DNA from: Cyclina sinensis
Lineage: Eukaryota; Mollusca; Bivalvia; Venerida; Veneridae
Direction of reading: 5' to 3'
DNA: 64,000 nucleotides
NCBI GenBank assembly: GCA_012932295.1
Contig: JAAONU010000123.1
Span: 434,001 to 498,000, forward strand
Below the pieces are notes generated by a model. The model saw nothing but the letters and a program-made list of their open reading frames with translations. It was not told where the DNA came from and did no database searches. Within the stretch, counting starts at the first letter, position 1. Every line of letters starts with the position of its first letter. Below, one piece after another: positions 45,766 to 60,134 of this stretch. The translations under genes and the position numbers were made by a program.

Positions 45766-47440
45766 TGTGTGTGTGTGTGCGTGTGTGTGTGTGTGTGTGT
45801 GCGTGCGTGTGTGTGCGTGTGCGTGTGTGTGTGTGTGTGTGCGCGAATAAATAAATAGATAAATAAATAAATAAATATGTTATCCAGAGATCGCAAGTTT
45901 GATCTCTCGCTCCTCCACTTACATAACATGTAACGGTGCTTTACACCAAGTATGTAATGTAAGCAGAAATGGGATGCTTTCCATACCACAGCCTGAATTA
46001 AATCTTCAGGGAACGTTGAACATATGACAAACCGGTACCAACGAGAAATACAGTCAAATAGAGCATTCAGTCTGTGCAGGGACGGATAAGTGGTCCCGTG
46101 TTTAAAGCACTGGCCTGATATATCAGAGTGATGAGTTCGATCGATCCTCACATTCTCCTCATGCAGTTAACTGAGAGAGAGAGACAGATAGATATATAGG
46201 GAGAGAGAGAGAGAGGGGTACTAAACTCAACATCAACACCATAACAACAACAATATGTTGACCATAAATTACGCATCCTCTTCATCCCTTTACCTAAATC
46301 ATACAAGAATGTTCGATGTTTTCGAAAAGTTCTTAAGTATTTAATATAACATTATTCACAAATACTGCTACACAATTACGTACACCTGTCTGTGACATTC
46401 AGGGGTGTGACGCTTACGTAGAGTTGGTGCTTACACCTTCAAATAGATTTTGTTTAGGTGAGCCACAACTCAGTGAGATTCCGCAATCGTCATTCGATGA
46501 ATGAAGTGCAAATTTCATTTCGTTTCATTGTAAAATTTCTCTCGAAGATTATCTAAATCATATCGGCATTCTTTTTTTAAATTTCAAACTGTCGAAGAAT
46601 CCTGTTTATTTTAAAACGACAAAAATATCAAAGAAATGTCTGGCACTTTGTGCTTGCTTCTACTTTGTTTTTCACTGTATGTTTTGTTTCCAAGAAAAAA
46701 AACCTTTTCATTTAAAACCAGTCAGAGAGCTTTGACAGCATTTGTCCGCACACACTCTAGATCCCGACACTCCAGATCCCGACAGCATTTCTCCGCACAC
46801 ACTCTAGATCCCGACACTGATCAAAGCATAACTGGAGAGTTCATCAGACCTCTCCTGACAGCGAAATCTAACTTTTGCGAATCAAACTGAAGTTTAACTT
46901 CAAGATTTGAAGCCCATATCTTTAGAACCAGTCTCCAATAATCTTTGTGCGCAGACCCATTGAATTCTTTACACAAAGGGGCAAAAACTCACATCTGTTC
47001 ATGAAAGACAATGGTCCGCGATGATCTCCCTTGACTATTTTTCTGGACGAGGTTAATGCATGAAAATACATGAAAATTTTCCTTTCGCTTACAGAAGTTA
47101 AAATTACCGCAAACATAACCAAAAAACGATTAACTAATAGGCTCATGATACATTGTTCACTTGTGGAAATTTTACTTCGCACAATATCTTTCATAAAAGA
47201 TGTTGATTGTCTCTTATTACCAGGTACTTTCTCTTACATGAAAATAAGGAAACCTTTACAAAGAATAAGGTTTTATTTGTAATTATTTCTACAGAAAAAT
47301 AAAGAATTTTCAAAAGTTGTGCTTTACATTTTCTTTATTCTTACAGGATTTATTATCAGTATAAATATTTATTCAAAATCTTGCAATTGTCGTGAAACTA
47401 TCTGAGAACGTATAGGTAAACAGTATTAAACACCAAAAAA
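44075..47440. repeat. Recent 1,664-bp tandem duplication with dinucleotide repeats at its joints
   Basis: 44090-45735 and 45760-47434 are almost identical. Matching frames and landmarks recur exactly 1,664 bases apart (44972/46636, 45258/46922, 45406/47070). Differences are few: microsatellite lengths, an 8-bp CTTGGTGC-type indel near 44760, and about 36 extra bases near 47330. Each copy begins with (GT)n. The joint at 45736-45842 is (CA)n directly followed by (TG)n. The frames of 84, 90 and 70 aa kept in both copies are explained by the youth of the duplication. A tRNA-like stretch (GGATAAGTGGTCCCGTG ... GAGTTCGATCGATCC) lies at about 44391-44455 and in the second copy. Confidence 0.95.
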
Positions 47441-48455
47441 AAAAAAATCTTTATTTTTAATAATAATATGATGAGATTTTTTCATCTTTCTTTCTTTCTT
47501 TCTTTTCTTCTTTCTTTCTGTCTTTCTTTTACTGGGCTTCAAAACTATTTCATAATGTACGCTTTGACTCTTGAAAAAAAAAACTATCTTTTTGAAACGA
47601 AGTGAAGAAGACAGGTCTTAAGTAAATACATCTGATATGTACTTATCAGCACATAGAAATATCCCTGAGCTCTTGCATCAGACGAAAACTATTCATTTCC
47701 CGGCCACGTTTGGACTGATAAAAAATGTCCCTTATATTCAGATGAGCGTTCGCTGTATCAGCGTTCCAATGCATTTATACTTTGGAAAAAAAAACTTGCC
47801 GATAAAAACAGTTCGTTTTAACGAATGCTCACTACATCCGCGTTCCTTTTAACCGAATAATTACAATATAAGTTTCCTTTATGATGCTATTTTCATGGAA
47901 CAACATAAAATGTAACTATTGATAAGTAAAGAATACATATTATTTCATTAACAGTGATTTTTTATATTGATTACAGACTCCATTTTGCCAAATATCAGTC
48001 GTGGTGCAGTAACTCAATACAGATATGCCAAGCCGGGGTTTTCCCTTTTTCGTTTTGGGTAAAATTGGCATATCCGTATTTAATTGTGACTTATCATGCT
48101 TAAGGAAACTTTAATCGTGCATGACAGATCTTTTCCGGAAATCAAACATTCAAATCCATCAGATTTCGTCAGACCTTTATTTCAAATGACCATCTAATGT
48201 AAACGGAAAATGAAATTTAATCTCATGACTACATTTACTTTTCCGCCGCGATTAATTAAGAAAAAGAATGTAATTAAGTTTTATGGGGAAAAACACAAAC
48301 CTTTAGATAGAGTTAAAACTGTCTTGATATGATAAAGAACCGAGACAATAGTTACTTGATTTAGATAAGCAGTTTTACTTGCTCGCCTTGCTAAAACATC
48401 CACTAACCCTTAAATATTTCGGCGGGAGTTAATAAGTTATCGTAACGTATCGTTA
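47441..48455. other. Non-coding; (TTTC)n microsatellite
   Basis: A poly(A) run at 47434-47446 borders the duplication. (CTTT)n is at about 47487-47530. A near-palindrome, ATACAGATATGCCAA and TTGGCATATCCGTAT, lies at about 48019-48080. No gene. Confidence 0.5.
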
Positions 48456-48645
48456 AAATACAGAAAGCATCCCATTACAGTGACGCACTTGGTTCTTTTC
48501 CATGCTCAGCGTAAAGCACTGATTCATTGGACCTCGGTTTAATTCTCATCCGAAAGACAAGAAGCAATATTAGTTGAGGAGCGAATCGAACTCGCGACCA
48601 CTGGTTTACCAATCTAGTGCGTTACCACTGGACCACTGATCCAAT
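48456..48645 (-). mobile_element. tRNA-derived SINE (Thr-like), best preserved head
   Basis: The minus-strand head, from about 48637, reads GATCAGTGGTCCAGTGGTAA, CGCACTAGATTGGTAAACCA, then GTCGCGAGTTCGATTCGCTC. Both A and B boxes are intact. The body follows with GGACCTCGGTTTAAT, CATGCTCAGCGTAAAGCACT and GAAAGCATCCCATTAC at the low-coordinate end. Not a functional tRNA because the stems are imperfect. Confidence 0.75.
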
Positions 48646-50982
48646 AGCAAGTGTTCTTATAAATCTTTATCCGAATACACGTAATAGGAATCATCTTGAG
48701 CAGGTATATAATTATCTTAAGACTAGATTGTTTTGTTGCACTGTTGTCTTATAACTTGTTAAGAGTAGATAAAATGCAGGAGCAGCGGTAAAAAAGGGTA
48801 TATAAATGACGTAGTTTATTTGAGGAACGATAACAATGTGAAAAGGTATTGATCGCCATATTTGCCACTTCCTTACTGATAAGGGCACTCCAGGCATATA
48901 CTGCTCACCTTTAAAACCGTCTTTTAAATTGCCTTACCTTATGTTGCACAAAATTGAATACTTTTTCTAAGCCAAATTTGAGTTTCTTCCCTATTTGTCC
49001 TTATATTCTTATAATTCAATCTGCGGATGCATGTTGTTACCTGGACTGACTCTCCTACCGACCCGGTTTAAAGTAAATATCTACTTTTAAATATCCCAGT
49101 CCAAAGAAAATTCCTCAATTCTCTACCTTCTGTTTTTAAAATCTCCTTACCTTCGAACTGTCAAAGAATTATAAATGTCTGAGGCACAAGAAAATAACAT
49201 CTTACTGATAGCCCTCCGGTGGCCTGGCTGCAGGCTATATGATCCTTTTCTTTTTATGTTATTGCATTGATATATTAAATGTTTTTACCTATCTAATAGC
49301 AACATTTTTCCTCTGCTAGCAATTATATAATCAGTAATTCCAGCCAAGAAAAGATAAATCTGTAGTTAGCAAGGGACTTAATAGTCATTAGCGTAACATT
49401 ACTAAGAAATAGCATTAATTGCTGGGTCTGAAACCAGCCTAGCACTCCGGTAACGTTTTGAACAGTTGGCGAGTTCGCGACAAGATCTCTTTTTCGGACA
49501 GTGTAGACAGATCGATGGTTAAATGATTATATATAGCAGTTTTAACCTGACCGAAACAAAACATTATGTAAATTAATCAACAAAAATTGTTAGCTGTGTT
49601 AAAATATGGAAATTAAACATTTTGGGATTTTTATAGGTTCTTTTCTTTTATTTGAATGTGTTACAAGCTCGAGTATTATGTCTGGCCTAGCCAGGTAAGT
49701 GCCATCAATAACTTAACATAAAATCCATTTACTATCTTGTCTGACATGTATGTAAAGTCATTAAAATACTTGAATCATATAGGCATACAGAAAATATGTT
49801 GAAATAAGTGAGGTCTACAATGTGCTGAAAAAAAAAAAAATGAAACTGCGATTGGCTGCATGTACATGTTGTTGTTGTTGTTTTCTCTTACATTTTGACT
49901 GGGATGACCATACATTCGATCGAGGGAATGCTAACACATATCGAATACATAAAAAGTGGCAGTGATATTTTAAATTTACTTTGTTTTCAGAATTTTCTGA
50001 ACTCTGAATGACATTTTGAAATAAACATAAATCTGCAACTGGGATAAAGCAACGTCAAAAACCCATGTACGATCAATTCCATTTCGCTCTAATTTTTTTG
50101 GTTGATGTTGTCGTACGAAATGTGTACCTTTGGTACCGTGGGTAACGAACGACGGGGGAAAACAGAAAATATCCAAAATGCTCTCTGTAAAAAAGTGTTA
50201 AATGCCTAGAAAAGGATCCCCGAGACACAGAGTTTGACAGTGACTACTTGTAGCCATTTCTGTATGCTTCTATTATTTACCCCTCTTGTAAAACTTAGAT
50301 TTACTTTAAATGAAACCCCTATCATGGGTTTGGTAAAAAAAAGGTCTCAACGGTAACTTCACAAATAAGGTTGACTATCACCAAATGTAGGTATCAAATG
50401 GCTTACAAAACGGATGTTTTTTTTTAACTTTAATTTTGAATGAACTTTACTCGCTCGTTTGAATAACAGCAAAAACAATAGTTTATATATAAATTTAAAA
50501 TATATAGATATAGTAAATATACAATTACTAAATTACAAATGATAACTTTTTTCAAGTAGATTAAGTTAGATGAACTCTGTAATAATGGGGTGGTTTTGTT
50601 TACTGTATACTGACTTAACTAGGTCAAGAGCCTGTAATTCAACATAAAACTGTCACCTGGAACGGATGGCTTTTTATTTGCAAAACTGGTTACCAAATCT
50701 CGTAGCATACTTATTCCTGTAGTACTTAGTACTAGTTACTTGCTTTCAAAGCAATCAGAATTTTTTTTCTAAGACTTGCATTTTTGGAGGTCACTAAATA
50801 ATTACTAACTTTAAAGTGGCTTAATATTAATTTATTCTTCCAAGTCTGAAAAAAGAGCTTCTCCCACGATCCTTAAAAATATGTAAAATATCATGTGTTA
50901 TGTTTTAAACTTATCTGGTTTCATAATTTAGCTATTTTATTAAACAGTAGGGAGATAGATATATGTTACTTACTATTCACAG
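48646..50982. other. Mostly non-coding; candidate signal-peptide exon 49606-49694 (+)
   Basis: At 49606-49694 an ATG-started frame encodes MEIKHFGIFIGSFLLFECV followed by TSSIMSGLA and ends at CCAG|GTAAGT. It looks like a signal peptide and a 5' exon of the mosaic gene that follows. It ends in phase 2, whereas the exon at 50983 needs phase 1, so at least one short exon would be missing between them (a candidate starts after CTTAG at ~50298) or the two are unrelated. The rest shows no features. Confidence 0.35.
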
Positions 50983-52343
50983 CCAAAGGAAACTGTTTTT
51001 GGACAAAGAATATAGACACCTCTTGCCAAAAGTTATTGTAAGTGACAGAGATTCATGTCTTAGAAGCGATATTAATATCAAGGGAATTTTTTGTTTTCAG
51101 ATTTTGTTTTGAACCACTTAAACATGACATATGTGACAGAAACAGTTCCGATCCGCGCACGTGCTATGTATCAGTGTCCGCCAACGTCTCCTGTTTTACA
51201 GCTCAGTTGTATCCAGAAAGATGTAAAACACATGTAGACAATTTCACTCATTCTACAAATGATGATGTCACTGGTCCCAGAAACTGGACAAATTTAGTGG
51301 CATATTATCACAGACACGATGGGGTCAGACATCGCCCTGGCACAGTCGGGTAATTGAACATTCGTTAAAAGCCCTTTAAATTTTAAATAGATTTTATCCG
51401 TATTTGTTTGAATGTCCTAAGTCCTGTCAGACTATGGTTAAGAACTTGTGCTTTTCATAAGACTATTACATATGTAATCTGAAAATAATATTTTTGATGA
51501 AGATATCCAACCTCCTAACAAGTAAATCATAGGCTGGAATCTGGTAACGAAGTTTGGCCGTGACGTCAGCAGTGCCTCCTTTCGTCTTGAGATTTAAGTA
51601 GTAAAGTTGCAAGGTCTTAAACTAGAATTTAATTTTATTTTTGTATATTTTCTTTTTAAGTTTATTTATTTATTATCTTGTTGTTGTTTCAAAAAACTGA
51701 AACAATGGTACTGGTGTATTTATTAAAGTCTGAGTTACAGATATTTTATATTTATGCTGTATGACAATACATACTGACTTCCTGTTTTGAGTTTTGTATC
51801 GGTTATCAGTAAAACTGTTTACATACCTGGGTAACTCCGGTAACATAAATACTCGCTGAGAATGTAAGATAGTCCTACCTGCATACGTTAACAGCATTCT
51901 TATCCAAAATGAAATATCATGGACTTACTGATACAATATGTGTACATTTATCTCCCCCTTACCACGTTTTAGTTTTGGTACTTATTTTGCGTACACAAGT
52001 ATACATTTTTTTTCTTTAAGTCCAAGTTTGTGTAATTTAAAAGCAACAAGTTTTAGGTTTGTTACAATCTGATCAGAGTTGTTGAATCATCTCTCTTTCA
52101 ATTTGCCACTTATCTGCTATATAGCTGTTTCTTCTTGTTAATAATGGCATTTGGTTTTCACTAAGTTAAGAAATTTCTGTCTGTTCAACATAACTCGTTT
52201 AAATAGGTTGTTTACACGCAAAGTACACATGTATATTGACAGATCTTGTCTTGACATTTCACCATCAAACTGTACTGAGTACCGGTGTATAAAGACTTGC
52301 TGTGCTGGCTGGGAAATGGACTCATCAGGCCAGTGTAGTGTAG
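50983..52343 (+). CDS. Mosaic gene, N-terminal exons: Cys-rich head and EMI-like segment
   Basis: Exon 50983-51037 reads KGNCFWTKNIDTSCQKLL and joins (TT|A) to 51101-51349, FCFEPLKHDICDRNSSD, TCYVSVSANVSCF, LYPERCKTHVDNFTHS and GPRNWTNLVAYYHRHDG. That exon ends GG|GTAATT and joins exon 52243-52343, which reads SCLDISPSNCTEYRCIKTCC then AGWEMDSSGQCSV. The final RC.KTCCAGWE...GQC pattern resembles the C-terminal half of EMI domains in MEGF/multimerin-type proteins. The assignment is by pattern only. Several N-glycosylation sites (NVS, NFT, NWT, NCT) support extracellular location. Confidence 0.75.
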
Positions 52344-55300
52344 GTACGTATATCAAAGCCCACTTACATTTTACAGCCTTGAATAGAGGGTGACTAACAT
52401 TACAGAACAGTTTTCAGTTGACTTAATCGCATCAAGTTATTAAGACTATACTTGAAAGTCAATTTTAACCCATTTTGATAAACTAACGATCGTTCATATT
52501 AAGAATTCGGTTCAAAACGCTTTGTGACGTGTAAACACTTGCACAAGAAAGAATACAGTTCAAAGCTGGTTCGGTTATTCGAACGGTTTTATCATTTTGA
52601 ATGTAACAAGAACTGGATAAATTCCGAGATACCTGTTAGATGTGACAACAACTACATTTGTATGTGATAAGTGATGTGCTAGGGAGCTTCAGCTACCGAA
52701 ATATTCAGTTTGTTGAAATTCCTCAAATGTGAACTTTTTCATGGTTGCTGCTTAGATCAAGAATAGAGGAAAGGTTTCGGAAATAAACGACGATGATATA
52801 TTATCATAATAATTTAATTGAAACTTGACAAAAAATCTATAGCCAAAGAAATGTCGGCGTTTTCCTGTGAAGAGTATATTTCGTGACTTGAGAAATGGTT
52901 TAGATCTACTATAAAAACAAATTGCCACTTCTTAAAGGAGGGCATTTTATCTGTTAACAAACAGAAAAAGACTTTCACAAATGGTCACATACAATGCATC
53001 TTTATGTGCCCTTTGAAACTTGTATCTTCTGCTTTCTGACATTTAGCAGAGCTGTCTTATTCAACAATTGACTAGCTACATAGGCCAATCAAATTTGTCA
53101 ACAGATATAGAACTATAAAAATCCCGTATGAATATTTACACACATTTCATTGGTCAAAATTGTTATCTAAGCAAATACAATGTTCATGATTGGTGGCGCT
53201 AAATATAGCTCTTTCTCAAATATACTGAGCTGTGCTATAGGCTGACATTGAGTGACGTAAACAAGTGAAAGTAGTTGCAAAACTGTACTAATAAGTTTAG
53301 TATGACCATCGCTTACAATGTCCCTAACTAGTTTATCTGCGCAGTTTCAACTAAAGCAACATCTCATTTTCAAAGGTATATGTTGTTTGATTTTAGCGAC
53401 ATCATCTCTGTGTAAGAATGGTGGAACATATGACAGGAGAATGAAAAGGTGTATGTGTACACAAGGGTACTCTGGACAACACTGTGAAATTGGTACGGTG
53501 CAACATCCATCAGTTTTCTCATCAAATCTTCTGTATAGCTTTCTTACAGTTTTGCTTAACAACCACTTCCGACTGTCATTACTCTACCTTTCGTTCTTTT
53601 ATTTCATTTATTGAGTGTACTACAAGATCAGTTATGTTCTCTTTACTTACGTATAAGTTGTCTTACGTACATTATTTCCTTCTTTTTAAGGTATTTCTTA
53701 CCTTCACACATACACCATTTATAGAATGATAGGTTTTTAACTCAATTCTATATTTAAACTTAACTTTCGAGCATTCTTTTACATTTTGTTTCACCTTCAG
53801 ACAGTTCTACATAAAATAGGTTAATAGTGATTTCTCATTCACATGTTTTGAACTTGTTGAGCTGTTGAGAACTGAAGGGGAGATAACTCCGAAGGCGATT
53901 GCCATTTTACTCCGTCATGACTTAGATTAAATCTTGTTTCTTTACAGCTCTGTGCCACAGAGGTTGCCTCAATGGCGGGATGTGCACACCAACTACCGCC
54001 GGAAACAACGCATGTTTATGTCCGCCCCATGCAAGTGGATCTCATTGTCAATATTGTAAGATCTTTTGTAAACCAGTAGTTCACCAACACAATCACTGAG
54101 ATATTACTCGTTTTCTTGTCAGTTTTCTTAAACAAAAAGAATACGACAGTTTGTAAAAAAAGAATAAAATCATGACTGCCGCAGCAATGAATACAGTCCG
54201 ACTCATAACGCTGTGGGTTGCCAAAATTGGAGATTCAATATTCCTACCATAATCTTTGATCGTACATAAGTGCTTAATTCTGACACACTAAAGAATGTCG
54301 TCAGCTTTAAAATGAGGTAGAAAACTGCTCTCTTACTACAGTACAGTGTCCACAGAGATGTGAAAATGGCGGCCACTGTATTCTTGATGGGACTCTACCG
54401 GCGTGTAAGTGTCCCCCGGGATTCTACGGGAAAACCTGCTCTCATTGTGAGTTTTAGTTTTACAATTTTAGAATAGCGTCCATTGTTACAAAGTCACATT
54501 ACAAGGAAAACAATAAACCAGAAATTCAACATGAGTTCGAAATAACAATTTTTTAATTATATCAGATATGAGTAAACATAAAATTAGAGCTATAGAATTT
54601 ACACAATGAACTACCGAACGATAGCATGGTTTGTTACGTCTAGTTAGGAGACATTCACAGTAACTCGTAAATGTTTCTCCGAAAATTCTGAAATCCTGAC
54701 GCTTCTGTAACATTTATTGCGCGGAATGGGGATTCTATTCCTGTTCCTTTCCTTTGGATTCTATTCCTGTTCCTTTCCTGTGGATTCTAGTCCTGGTCCT
54801 TTCCTTGGGATTCTAGTCCTGTTCCTTTCCTTTGGATTCTAATCCTGCTCTTTTCCTTGGGATTCTAGTCCTAGTCCTTTCCTTGGGATTCTATTCCTGG
54901 TCCTTTCCTTTGGGATTTTAGTCCTGTTCCTTTCCTTTGGATTCTAGTCCTGCTCTTTTCCTTGGGATTTTAGTCCGAGTCCTTTCCTTGGGATTCTATT
55001 CCTAGTCCTTTCCTTGACATTCTTTTCCAGGTCCTTTCCTTGGGATTCTATTCCTGTACCTTTTTTTGAATTCTAGTCCTGGTCCTTTCCTTTGGGATTC
55101 TTGTCCTGTTCCTTTCCTTGGGATTTTAGTCCTGGTCCTTTCCTTAGGATTCTAGTCCTGTTCCTTTCCTTTGGATTTTAGTCCTGGTCCTTTCCTTGGG
55201 ATTCCAGTCCTGTTCCTTTCCTTAGGATTCTAGTCCTGGTCCTTTCCTTGGGATTCTAGTTCCTGTGACAATGGTTAGGGAAACTGCCCAACCAATAAGA

Positions 55301-58300
55301 CTTCGACTTGTTAGAAGGCGTTAAACTCTATAATCCAATTAAACATTTTAGTAAAGTTTTGATATAAGTATAACCTAAGTTTTTAGTTGTGGTTAAAATT
55401 TCAGCGTACCAAGGTGACTCGTACTGCCCCCAGCCAAACACAACTCTCTGCACAGACTTGTACTGTAGTGATGGCTGTTCAACTGACGGTGAATGCCCTA
55501 AAGACCAAGTCTGTTGTACAGACGGTTGCTGTATGAAGTGTGTCAGACCTAGGTCTCGAGGATGTTGGCATGATGGGATTTTGTATGAACGTTTGTCAAT
55601 GTTTAGAAAAGACAACTGCACGGTACATTCAAAACCGTTCCTTTGTTGTTGTTGTCGTTTTAAATGTTTAAAGAGGGGATGGTGTTTTTTTTCTCTAATA
55701 GAGAACTGTATTTGTTATGGTGACAAACAGCAAAGCAAACATGTGTAATTAGTTTATTTGACATGCGCATGTATAAAGTCGACAAAAAGGAAATACGTTA
55801 AAGCGTTAATTATCGTCTTTCGTTGAAGGGTTACTTATCGTCTTTGCTTAAAGGGTTACTTATCATCTTTCGTTAAAGGGTTACTTATCATCTTTCGTTG
55901 AAGGGTTACTTATCGTCTTTCGTTAAAGGGTTACTTATCGTCTTTCGTTAAAGCGTTACTTATCGTCTTTCGTTAAAGGGTTACTTATCGTCTTTCGTTA
56001 AAGCGTTGCTTATCGTCTTTCGTTAAAGGGACGTACTCTATAACTGATCTCTGATATACTATATTTATATTTTATAATTTTTTTGGCTTCTCTACACAAT
56101 GAAAATATAACTGCTTAACTGAAAAGAAAATATGTTTGATAAATCATTAGGGCATAAAGATGATAAGAAAGTTTTCATTTGTAATAAAAGTGCTTTTCAC
56201 ACAAACAATATACAACAACAACTGTGCATATAAACTCATATAAAAAGGAATTCAGTTTGCATCTTATATTTAAACGTTTTGACTGGAAACAATGACGAAG
56301 AATGCGTCTACATTAAAATGATTTTGAAAGAAATGGACTTCTGTAAATTTAAGCGTATGCATCCTTAAATTGGTAATTACATACCAGTCATTGATGAAAA
56401 TTTGATTTCTTTGAAAATATTCTCAAAAATCAACATTTGTAAACAGACATTGTATAAATTTCTTTGATTTGTACACTGTTCGTTTACATGTTCTAAACAG
56501 ACCATATTAAATTCTACTCAAAATCTGTCAAAACTGTTACTTTGAAGAAATATTCAAAATGGCGGAAAGTTATGACGTCATATCGGTGGCTAAAGATGCA
56601 TAATATCTTCTTATCAATGTACATTTAACTTCTTTTTGTCATCACAGACTTGCTTTTGTAAGATGAATGGGACTTCCAGATGTTATACAGACCCAGTTTC
56701 TTATGACAATGACTATTGCTGCTTTTTTGATTGCAAAGGTAAGGCACCAAAGATATATTTAGTATCACGTTATAAATTCTGCTTATCATTTTGATTATGT
56801 AAATTATGGGCGTAAAATTATGCGTGTACAGCGACAGTGATGATGTCATAAACCTGTATATTCAATATAACTTGAAAAAAAGTATTAAAAATTCAACGCC
56901 AGTAGGTGAAAGTTCATACATCTGTAGAGGTGTATGTTGTTCGTTTGAGATGTCAAATCTCAAGAGATTAGCAGGTCTGTCTACTTTTTTAAAATTGATT
57001 TTGTTTTGGATGACGTCTTGTGTTTGCTGAGAATAAAAAACGTCTTTTGTCTATACCTTATTATCATATAAGACATTCAGCTTGGCATTCTCAAAACCAG
57101 TACATTACAAAACGAAAATTGAGTCGAATGTTGCCAAACTCGACATAAAGGTATGAAAAATCATTTGAAAAAGGAAGAAACTAGTGCGGAAAGAAAAAAG
57201 AAAGAACCAAAAAAGAAAGAAAGACAGAACTAAAGAAAGAAAGAAAGAATCAAAGAAAGAAAGAACTAAAGAAAGAAAGACAGAACTAAAGAAAGAAAGA
57301 AAGAAAGAAAGAACTAATAAAGAAAGAAAGAAAGACAGAAAGACAGAACTAAAGAAAAAAAGAAAGAAAGAAAGACAGAATCAAAGAAAGAAAGAAAAAC
57401 GAAATCAAAGACAGAACTAAAGAAAGAAAGAAAGAACCAAAGAAAGAAAGAACTAATGAAAGAAAGAAAGAAATAAAGAAAGACAGAACTAAAGAAAGAA
57501 AGAACTAAAGAAAGAAAGAAAGACAGAACTGTAGAAATAAAAAAAAGAAAGACAAAACTAAAGAAAGAAAGAAAGACAGAACTCAAGAGAGAAAGAAAGA
57601 ACAAAAGAAAGAAAGACAAACAGACAGACCTAAAGAATCAAAGACAGACAGAACAAAAAAAGAAAGAAAGACAGAACCACAGAAAGAAAGACAGTTCCAA
57701 AGAAAGAAAGACAGAACTAAAGGAAGAAAGAGAGAAAGACAGACAGAACTAAAGAAAGAAAGAAAGACAGAACTAAAGAAAGAAAAAAAGAAGGAAAGAC
57801 AGAACAAAAGAAAGAAAGACAGAACAAAAGAATGAAAGACAGAACTAAAGAAAGTAAGAAAGACAGAACTAAAGAAGGAAAGACAGAACTAAAGAAAGAA
57901 AGAAAGACAGAACCAAAGAAAGAAAGAAAGAAAGACAGAACTAAAGAAAGAAAGAAAGACAGAACCAAAGAAAGAAAGAAAGACAGAACCAAAGAAAGAA
58001 AGAAAGACAGAACCAAATAAAGAAAGACAGACAGAACTAAAGAAAGAAAGAAAGAACTAAAGAAAGAAAGAAAGACAGAATCAAAGAAGGAAAGACAGAC
58101 AGAACTAAAGAAAGAAAGAAAGAAAGACAGAACCAAAGAAAGAAAGAAAGAAAGACAGAACCAAAGAAGGAAAGACAGACAGAACTAAAAAAGAAAGAAA
58201 GAAAGAAGGAAAGAACTAAATTAGAAAGAAAGACACAACTAAAGAAGGAAAGACAGATAGAACTAAAGAAAGAAAGAAAGACAGAACCAAAGAAAGAAAG

Positions 58301-60090
58301 AAAGAAATAACCAAAGAAAGAAATAAAGAAAAACAGAACTAAAGAAAGAAAGACAGAACCAAAGAAAGAAAGAAAGAAAGAACCAAAGAAAGAAAGAAAG
58401 ACAGAACCAAAGAAAGAAAGAAAGACAGAACCAAATAAAGACAGAATCAAAGAAGGAAAGACAGACAGAACTAAAGAAAGAAAGAAAGAAAGAACTAAAG
58501 AAAGAAAGAAAGACAGAATCAAAGAAGGAAAGACAGACAGAACTAAAGAAAGAAAGAAAGAAAGAAAGACAGAACCAAAGAAAGAAAGAAAGAAAGACAG
58601 AACCAAAGAAGGAAAGACAGAACTAAAAAAGAAAGAAAGAAAGAAGGAAAGAACTAAAGAAAGAAAGAAAGACACAACTAAAGTAGGAAAGACAGACAAA
58701 ACTAAAGAAAGAAAGAAAGACAGAACCAAAGAAAGAAAGAAAGAAATAACCAAAGAAAGAAAAAAAAGAAAAACAGAACTAAAGAAAGAAAAAAAAGACA
58801 GAACCAAAGAAAGAAAGACAGAACCAAAGAAAGAAAGAAAGACAGAACCAAATAAAGAAAAACAGACAGAACTAAAGAAAAAAAGAAAGAAAGAACTAAA
58901 GAAAGAAAGAAAGACAGAATCAAAGAAGGAAAGACAGACAGAACTAAAGAAAGAAAGAAAGAAAGAAAGACAGAACCAAAGAAAGAACGAAAGAAAGACA
59001 GAACCAAAGAAGGAAAGACAGACAGAACTAAAGAAGAAAGAAAGAAAAAAGGAAAGAATCTAAAGAAAGAAAGAAAGACAGAACTAATGAAGGAAAGACA
59101 GACAGAACTAAAGAAAGAAAGAAAGACAGAACCAAAGAAAGAAAGACAGAACCAAAGAAAGAAAGACAGACAGAACCAAAGAAAGTAAAATCTAAAGAAA
59201 GAAAGTAAGACAGAACCAAAGAAAGAAAAAAAAGACAGAACCAAAGAAAGAAAGACAGACTGAACTAAAGAAAGAAAGACAGACAGAAACAAAGAAAGAA
59301 AGAAAGACAGAACCAAAGAAAGAAAGAATTAAAGAAAGAAAGAAAGACAGAACTTCAAAAAGAAAGACAGACAGAACTAAAGAAAGAAAGACAGATAGAA
59401 CTTAAGAAAGAAAGACAGACAGAACTAAAAAAAGAAAGACAGACAGAACTAAAGAAAGAAAGAAAGACAGAAGCAAAGAAAAACAGAACTAAAGAAAGAA
59501 AGAAAGACAGAACCAAAGAAAAAAAGAAAGACAGAACCAAACAAAGAAAGACAGACAGAACTAACGAAAGAAAGAAAGAAAGAAAGAACCAAAGAAAGAA
59601 AGAAAGACAGAACCAAAGAAAGAAAGAAAGACAGAACCAAACAAAGAAAGACAGACAGAACTAAACAAAGAAAGAAAGAACTAAAGAAAGAAAGAAAGAA
59701 AGAAAGACATAATCAAAGAAAGAAAGAAAGACAGAACCAAAGAAAGAAAGAAAGACAGAACCAAAGAAAGTAAGAAAGAAGGAAAGAAAGAAAGAACTTA
59801 AGAAAGAAAGAAGAAAAGAAAGACAGAACTAAAGAAAAAAGGAAAGACAGAACTAAAGAAAGAAAGAAAGACACAACTAAAGAAAGACGGAACTGAAGAA
59901 AGAAAGAAAGAAAGAAAAACAGAACTAAAGAAAGAAAGAAAGACAGAACTAAAAAAGAAAGAAAGAACTAAAGAAAGAAAGAAAGAAAGATAAAAAGGCA
60001 GAACTAAAGAAAGAAAGAAAGACAGGACTAAAGAAAGAAAGAAAGACAGAACTAAAGAAAGAAAGAACTAAAGAGAGAAAAACAGAACTA

Positions 60091-60134
<44 letters not shown>

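Noticed and set aside
44972..47282. Frames of 84, 90 and 70 aa perfectly conserved between two copies
   Set aside because: The non-coding sequence between them is equally conserved because the duplication is very recent; overlapping opposite-strand frames cannot all be genes.
57184..59640. Many frames of 60-256 aa rich in LSFFLSLVLS or KERKTELK
   Set aside because: All are readings of the GAAA/GACAGAAC minisatellite; no start context, splice logic or family match.
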